DNA of 64,000 nt, from NCBI GenBank assembly GCA_022410635.1, contig JAJVDF010000160.1, forward strand, positions 2,061,517-2,125,516, given 5' to 3'. The notes beneath the pieces are model-generated. The model worked only from the letters and a program-made list of their open reading frames with translations, was not told the origin of the DNA and ran no database searches. Both the position numbers and the translations under genes were made by a program. The stretch's first letter is position 1; every line of letters starts with the position of its first letter. This document shows, piece after piece, positions 58,120-64,000 of this stretch. The stretch is from Tretioscincus oriximinensis (lineage: Eukaryota; Chordata; Lepidosauria; Squamata; Gymnophthalmidae).

Positions 58120-58527
58120 CAGGAAGACCTGGGTGAATGTGTCCTAGCAAAGTTCCTATTGAATAAGAAAGCAAGGAGGCAGCAGGAGGAGGGTGGACAG
58201 AGGAGAGAACAATCACGTTGGAAGTTTCATTTTGTCACAACTGTTGGCAGCTAACGAAGCTGACCCACAGTTGGGTCCTGTAATGAAACCAGTCTTAAAT
58301 GGGAGTGGCTCCTTTAAGGAACTGAGATCTGGCAGACTAGAGATGGAGGAGGAGGAGCTTAGAGTTACAGCGGGAGGAGTTGAGTTGAGTTTGGGCTTGA
58401 AACCGGAAATAAGAGTTTTTATGTTCTCTGACAGAAATTGTGTTGTGGTTATAAAAGAAACTTAAAAGTCTGCATAAACACTTTATCTATCAGAGCGAAT
58501 CTGTGTATTACCTGAGAGATACGTCAA
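58120..58527 (+). repeat. Possible LTR-like sequence
   Basis: G/A-rich sequence with GGAGGAGGAGCTTAGAGTTA, then TGTGGTTATAAAAGAAACTT (TATA-like) and GCATAAACACTTTATCTATC (poly-A-signal-like) recalls the U3-R layout of squamate LTR retroelements. The 90-codon frame at 58193-58465 has no domain. No partner LTR, primer-binding site or internal gene is seen. The sequence appears to continue after the transposon inserted at 58528-59333 (AAGACTGGGGGAGTAAGG). Confidence 0.25.
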
Positions 58528-59333
58528 GGCTGTGTTCACACAGCTATTTTATTCCTCAGTTGTAGCAACATGAGGAAGATTGGGACACACGTGTTAAGCA
58601 TGTTTCAGCAGTCCTTCCACAATAAACGCCATTTATCCTGGAATAAACTATTGTTGGGATAATCAGGCATCATTGTGGAGAACTTCTGAAATCTTACAGC
58701 CAACCTTCTTCATCTCGTAGCCACCCCCCTTCCTCTCCTGTGTGAACATTATTAGTGCGAGAGACAGGCGGGGAGAGACGACAGGAGGAAGCGCTGCCTC
58801 CTTGCTTTGGCAGGGAAATATGCCTGCCTTTTCCTAAACCCTGGCTGCCCTCTGCCTGCTTTCGGGAGGTGCTGCCTGGAGCTCGGCTATGTGAAGCGAA
58901 GAGCAGGACGTCATCGCTGTCAAATGGTTCGGCTGAGGTGAGGAGGAGGCGGTGGGGAGGTTGACAGGATGTCTGTCAACGTTCCCCTTCATTTCGCTGA
59001 GCTGATCTCAGGCAGCAGCCCCCAAAAGCAGGTGGAGGGCTGGCTAGAAGGAAGGCATAGCTGAAGCGATGCGGCGGAGCCGGCTGTATGTCACGAGAAG
59101 CCTTTTCCTAAACCCAAACTGCCCTCCACCTGCTTTGGGGGGCTACTGCCTGGAGATCAGGACAACTGTCAATGCTGCTCGTCATTTCACCGAGCTGATC
59201 TCCAGGCAACAGTGTGCACAGACACACTGTTGTATAGTCCGGAATATAGCTTCGTGATGTGAAGGGGCATAGCATTGCTATATTCCAGAATATTGTTTTA
59301 TTCCGGTTTTTAGCTCGTTGTGGGAATGCAGCC
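58528..59333. mobile_element. Hairpin-rich DNA transposon, copy 2 (806 bp)
   Basis: Begins GGCTGTGTTCACAC and ends GGGAATGCAGCC. Flanks are CAA (58525-58527) and TAA (59334-59336), compatible with a 3 bp duplication plus one mutation. Outer parts match copy 1: CACACGTGTTAAGCATGT, CGCCATTTAT, TGGGATAATCAGG, and at the far end GAATATAGCTTCGTGATGTG. The interior differs in length and order but keeps an inverted pair (GCAGGTGGAGGGC near 59030 and GCCCTCCACCTGC near 59119). No transposase frame. Confidence 0.75.
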
Positions 59334-59336
59334 TAA

Positions 59337-61788
59337 GACTGGGGGAGTAAGGTTTAGTTGGTAGATCTGCACAAGAGTTTTAATGTTGGCTATTGGGATT
59401 TAAAGAGCCTGGAAGGCATTAAATGCGCTACTCAGTTCTGTTATTTTGTAACTGGTATTATTCTGAAGCTGAGTTCTCCATTGTGTTATTGTGTTATAAA
59501 AAAGCAAGTCTGTGTTCCTGGCTTCCTGTAATTGATGAATGTACACCATTTGACTCCATTCATGGCTCTGAATGCATTGCAAACTCTTCATGAGGGCTTT
59601 TGTTTATCTTCTGCAAGGGAGCCAGAATTGGGATTTTGCTGGCATACTGCCGACCACATTGGCTAGTAATGTCACTGTCTGAGCAAGGTGACCTAGTCAT
59701 CTCCGTTAGATGTGGTGTTGGAAGCTTCCACCATGGTGCAGGTAGATTATACAAGATGACTCTGTTTCAAGCTTTTATAGTTTTCATAATAATCTGGATT
59801 TTTCTCAGTATGTTAATATTTGAATTTATACAACAGGACACTTTCTCAGTTATGGTTTTGCCAAAGAACAGATTGGTGTAAAGCCATTCTTGGCAGGAAG
59901 GCAAAGTTAGTTCATTGGATCATTCACTGGTAAGATTTGAACTTGCAGTGGCAGCTCCTCTTGCAGACGTGGGAGAGCTATTGGGATGGTTCTTTCCCAG
60001 GGACTTATGGAATCTGACTGTTTCGGGCTAATTTCCCACTATTACCAAGACTCTTTGGAATCATGAGGTAAGCAAGGCCATTAGTACAATTATGTTATGA
60101 CTAACATAAGGCTAATTTTAAAAAAAATTGTATCTTAGTTGAGTCCGACTGAATGTGATTTAAAATGCATTATTGTGCTGACCATGTGGCAGTAGTGAAA
60201 CAGAGTTTTATTACTGTTACATCCTCAAATAGCCATCTTCTGCTTGAAATAGCCTGAAGCAATTGGTGGGACATTGGCTGAGAGGATGCTGGGGCGCCTA
60301 TGGCTTGGTTTCTGGCAAGCCATGTTTTGTATTCTAATGGGCCCTGCCAGGAATGAATGCTATCAGGTTCTGCAAATGCTGCTCCTACCCTATCCTTGTT
60401 CAGGTGCCAGAATGCAAAAGAAGCAGCCCAAGAAAAGGAAAACTCCCTTCCTACTGCTTCCTTGCCTGATTTTCTTCTGCAAGGTGCCAGTTCTTCCTTC
60501 CAGTAGATATGCATGCAGCACAGCCTGGACTGGCACATTGCCTGCTGCACAATGTGCCCACCCTCCTCACTTAGTTCCTGTGCCAGGCTAGCCACACACA
60601 ACACCATCTGCTTTGCTCCTTCATTAGGAGAAGTTCTTCATTATTAGTGTTATTGACAAAAATGAATACCTGCAGCCAATGCAGCAGTGGAAGTTACCCA
60701 ATCATAACTGTGAGGAGCTGCTCTTCTCCATTTCAGGCCAGGGTAGCTTCTGGGTAGCAGGGTGAGAAGGAAGCAACTCCTTAGGTCCATGTTTGCTATT
60801 GCTTAGTATTTAATAACCTCTGCATAGCATTTTAGGCAGAAAAGTATCCGTCTTGGGAATCACGCTGCGTAATGCTAACACTCCATGGCATTAACTTATG
60901 GTACCTGTCGTTTGAACATAGATTAACACTGGCGCCCTTCATTCATACTTTTTACAGAGTTGTTGACAAGGCTTTTTTTTATGTTCCTCAAGCCAAAAAG
61001 ATATAACCAAGCATGTTGACAACAGGGGCAAATGGGAGTCTTCCTGAGAATGAGGAATCCAGTGCAGTGCTCAGATCAAAGTAGATGATGAATTTTGTGA
61101 GAACATGAAATTTTTACAGAATAGCCAGTTTGGATTGGATATTTTTTCTGAATCTCTTTGCATGTCCCTCTCTACTGCCCCTCTCTATTCTCACTTAACA
61201 TTAACAACTGTTATCACGTGCTTTTCCTTTTTGGCTCTCCTCTGTGCAGAATGCTCCATATGCGTTTGCCACCCAAGGCTCTGTTTACACATGAGCAGAG
61301 ATGTATTTCTGTTCTTCTTCCTTTCTCACCCCCACCTGCTACCTCCCTCCTCCTTCATGTCATGCCAGGCAACAAAGCTGGCTCTGAGATGGATGGGCTG
61401 CTTCACTCACCCTCAGCACTTTTTATTCCCCAGAAACAGACTGGGAAATTTATGGACACAAGCAAATTAGGAACATTTAGTTTGATGTTCTCCCCTCTCA
61501 GTGCTTAGCCCAGCCTGAGACCAGGCGAAATAATGTTCATTGGTTCTCAGGACCCTGCCTAGCCACTATATCTGGATAAATGGCATCCTTACAGGACCCT
61601 TGAGTCCAGTGCATGCTGCATCTCGTTGTGGGACAAGAGAAAGATAGCTTGATGTAAAACAGAACATTCTTGCTGGCTGAAAGACTCACAAGTACCAGCA
61701 TATTGTAGGAAGCAAAGCACACTTTGCCTAGAACTACTAGTGGAGAACCTTGCCAGTGAGGTAAGAATTTCTCTGGTTAGGTCTAGAG
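59337..61788. other. Unassigned non-coding sequence
   Basis: A 145-codon minus frame (60607-60170) and 121/116-codon plus frames (61105-61508) lack motifs and overlap one another. A 93-codon frame at 59600-59881 contains one hydrophobic stretch but nothing else protein-like. Confidence 0.4.
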
Positions 61789-61927
61789 CAGTGATTCCCA
61801 AACTATTTTTTAGCTGCTGCCTCCTTGCCTCCCAAGCCATATCCCTAGTGCCACGCCCACCCCAATGATATATAAAATTCTTTCCGCCCCCTCAATGTCT
61901 TCAGCACCACCACTTTGGGAATCACTG
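61789..61927. mobile_element. 139 bp hAT-type miniature element with perfect 8 bp target duplication
   Basis: Begins CAGTGATTCCCAAACT and ends CTTTGGGAATCACTG, inverted termini matching over about 14 bases. GTCTAGAG flanks it exactly on both sides (61781-61788 and 61928-61935). CAGTG-type termini and 8 bp duplications are diagnostic of the hAT superfamily. The intact duplication suggests a comparatively recent insertion. No coding capacity. Confidence 0.9.
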
Positions 61928-61935
61928 GTCTAGAG

Positions 61936-63700
61936 GGTTTATCATCCCCTTCTGTAGATACAGGGAAGTGTGAATGTCACAATTCAGGATTTCTGGTCAA
62001 ATCAGAATACCTGCCCCGCCTGTCCCTTGTTACGATTGGATGAAGTGATGACATGCATACTACATGCATAATGTGCATGCTATTTTTCAGCCAATCACAG
62101 CAAGGCTGTTGGTCCAATCATGTACAAATCAAATATGCAATGTTCCCTTTATACACTTTTCCTAGGATTGCTTTCCAAGATCTGTAATGCTTTGGAACAA
62201 CTTAATTACAGTCCACAAAGTAAACTCTTGAAGAAGGACAGAAATGGTTGGCAAATGCTGCAGTAGTTAGCAATAGGGGTACCTTGTTTCCAGTAATCAC
62301 AGGACATTTTCTGCGGCTGGATTTGCAAGTGCAAATCTTGCAAATCCTCCTAGTGTTGCTGTATCCAATGGCTGCTAAACAGGTTCAATAAAATCTCTAG
62401 TTCAAACCTATTTAACTCAAACAACTTCTCACTATAAAGACAAGGTCCAGCAGTCACAATGAACAGTGCAATGCAAAGATGATAGTTATCCTACTAGAGC
62501 AGTGAAAGTTATATTTTGGAGTCTTAAAACACCAGCATAAAGCCGTAGTAGTTTTATGAAAGTACAGGTTTAAAGACATTTACGACAGAATATAATCAAA
62601 TGCTGGATGTATGATGGGAATATCTAAAAGCCTGAAGGCAGCTCATGTGTCTGGTGCAAGCTTACCTTCAAGGCAGGTAGATAAGGCTGCTCCCAGCTTG
62701 AACAGGGAAATGCTTGAAAAATGTGAACTTCCTATAATATGGTTTTGGAAAGAATAAATGTGCTTAGCAAAGAATAAAATGTGTTGATTTTATTTGGTGT
62801 GCCGCTGTTCATATTTTATTCTTTATGGGAATACATAGCAGTGCACCTGGCATAGGGAGAAAGAATGTGTTGGTGGCAGAGATGAACACAGCCGAAGACT
62901 TTTGAGTCAGGCCAAAGGAGAATTTACCAATTCTGCATGGATTTCAAACAAAGCAAACACACTGGGTTTCAGTGGGAGTGGGGCTCCCATATGCACTTTG
63001 CACATGCTGACTAGCACAGCTAGGTATTGCTGAATGCCAAATACCCCAACCCTGACTACTAATTATGGGAACCCAAAAACAATATATGGAGGACATTATG
63101 TTAGTTAACCTGATTTTATGCATTGATGAAGCTAAGCAGGTCTGCTTCTGGACAATGTTAGAACAAGAAAATATCAAGAACTCTGTGTGGGCTGCTTTTG
63201 TGTTGCATTGTCTCATCAGTATAATATATAAATATTTTTTACTCTCCCTTAAGACTTTACTTTCTCTTCACACATCTCTTCATAATTTTCCCTACCATGG
63301 CATTTTGAGCTACAGCTCCTTGATTCCTACCCACTCATAGTGCTAATTCTGAATCGTTTAAAATAATTTATATGGCACCAGATTAGATAAAATTGGACAG
63401 TTTGCCGTGAGGTAGCCCACTAGTCTAGCCTAACCTAAGGCAGCATAACTTTGCATCCTTGCAGTGCAGGAAGATGGGATGATGAAAGCACCTTTAAGAT
63501 GCCAGGATAGTTTGGCACACACCTTTCAGTCCTACAGCAAGAGAGGAAGGAGAAGCGGCTGATTCCATTAAGTGACCTCACAAAAATCAAGAAGAGATTG
63601 GATTTTCTTCACCCATGAAGTCTGTTCCATATGATAATAAAGTATTTCTGGAATCAGAAGTGGGAGATAAGTAACTGCTAATATTCCCCTAGTCACATGA
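61936..63700. other. Unassigned non-coding sequence
   Basis: 62030-62110 contains repeated TGCAT/ATGCA words. No family recognised. Frames of about 90 codons on both strands at 62944-63340 lack motifs. Confidence 0.4.
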
Positions 63701-64000
63701 ACGAAAATAACTTCACCTCCTTCTTGTGTAACTGATCCCATAGGAAACAGTGACCACAATACGATAACTTTCAACCTGAATGTGGACAGAAAGTTGTCAA
63801 GCAGTTCTAACACGGTAACTTTCAACTTTCACAGAGGAAATTTTCCCAAAATGAGGAAAATGGTAAAAAATAAAATAAAAGGGAAAGTGAGAAAAGTCCA
63901 GTCTCTTCAAAAAGCGTGGAAATTGTTTGTAAATACAATATTGGAAGCTCAAATAAAATGCATTCCCAAGAGAAGAAAGGGTTCTGCCAAGTCCAAGAAG
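63701..64000 (+). pseudogene. CR1-like LINE endonuclease and linker, partial at right edge
   Basis: An uninterrupted 100-codon frame runs from 63701 to the window end. It contains TDPIGNSDHNTITFNLNV, the G-N-S-D-H-N block of the apurinic-type endonuclease in CR1-clade LINEs, where D and H are catalytic. The linker includes SLQKAWKLFVNTILEAQI and KCIPKRRKGSAK, which normally leads to the RT. The upstream endonuclease core is missing or decayed beyond the stop at 63698-63700. The RT should lie right of the window. The absence of stops suggests a younger copy than the other LINE remnants, but completeness cannot be judged. Confidence 0.75.

Noticed and set aside
58120..58527. Endogenous retrovirus
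   Set aside because: Only an LTR-like composition is seen. There is no gag, pol or env similarity, no primer-binding site and no second LTR, so it is kept as a weak LTR-like call only.
59600..59881. 93-codon frame with a hydrophobic segment that could be a membrane helix
   Set aside because: One Ile/Phe-rich run from AT-rich DNA and no signal peptide or homology that I recognise.
60170..60607. 145-codon minus-strand frame
   Set aside because: Overlaps a 105-codon plus frame with no motif in either. Judged chance.
1..64000. CRISPR array, rRNA, intact tRNA gene or bacterial-type operon
   Set aside because: No regular spacer-repeat array, no rRNA or complete tRNA fold. All tRNA-like promoters are heads of SINEs.

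Overview
This window looks like non-coding nuclear DNA from a squamate reptile, probably a lizard. I found no exon, rRNA or tRNA gene that I can defend. The assignment rests on the repeat mixture: L1, CR1/L2-like and RTE-BovB LINEs, tRNA-derived SINEs whose tails are TTC-rich instead of poly-A, and short inverted-repeat DNA transposons. AT content is high, and almost every open frame is short and without family resemblance. The exceptions are decayed retrotransposon proteins. I place the organism only to this level.

Layout. 1-1150 is unassigned. 1151-6621 holds two 5'-truncated L1 copies meeting head to head: a 4.6 kb minus-strand copy (poly-T at its left edge, ORF2 and the end of ORF1) and a short plus-strand ORF2 end. 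6.6-15.7 kb has few recognisable repeats and contains the longest open frame of the window (265 codons, unidentified). 15.7-20 kb has a compound ATT/ATC microsatellite, a block with POU-octamer-like motifs, a 139 bp tandem duplication and LINE tails. 20.2-22.2 kb is an old dispersed repeat, probably minus strand, and most of the ambiguous n bases lie between 20.3 and 23.8 kb. 26.8-27.4 kb is a non-autonomous DNA transposon with TTA flanks. 28-35 kb carries LINE tails, CR1-like coding remnants and a tRNA-derived SINE head. 35.0-39.5 kb holds four copies of one tRNA-derived SINE family, three of them within 1.7 kb. 40-48 kb carries foldback repeats, a minus-strand BovB fragment and a 987 bp hairpin-rich transposon related to a second copy at 58.5 kb. 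50.2 kb is a 170 bp near-complete palindrome. 53.1-57 kb contains an RT fragment, a 220 bp polypurine tract and a CR1-type RT gene interrupted by a BovB piece and a second LINE tail. 61.8 kb is a hAT-type miniature element with a perfect 8 bp target duplication. From 63.7 kb a CR1-type endonuclease frame runs open off the right edge.

No operon-like logic exists here. The window reads as layered transposon debris, with a few non-repeat blocks (about 16.5, 34.0, 38.6, 50.1 and 52.3 kb) rich in homeodomain, POU or forkhead-like motifs. These are my candidates for conserved regulatory elements, to be tested by cross-species alignment.
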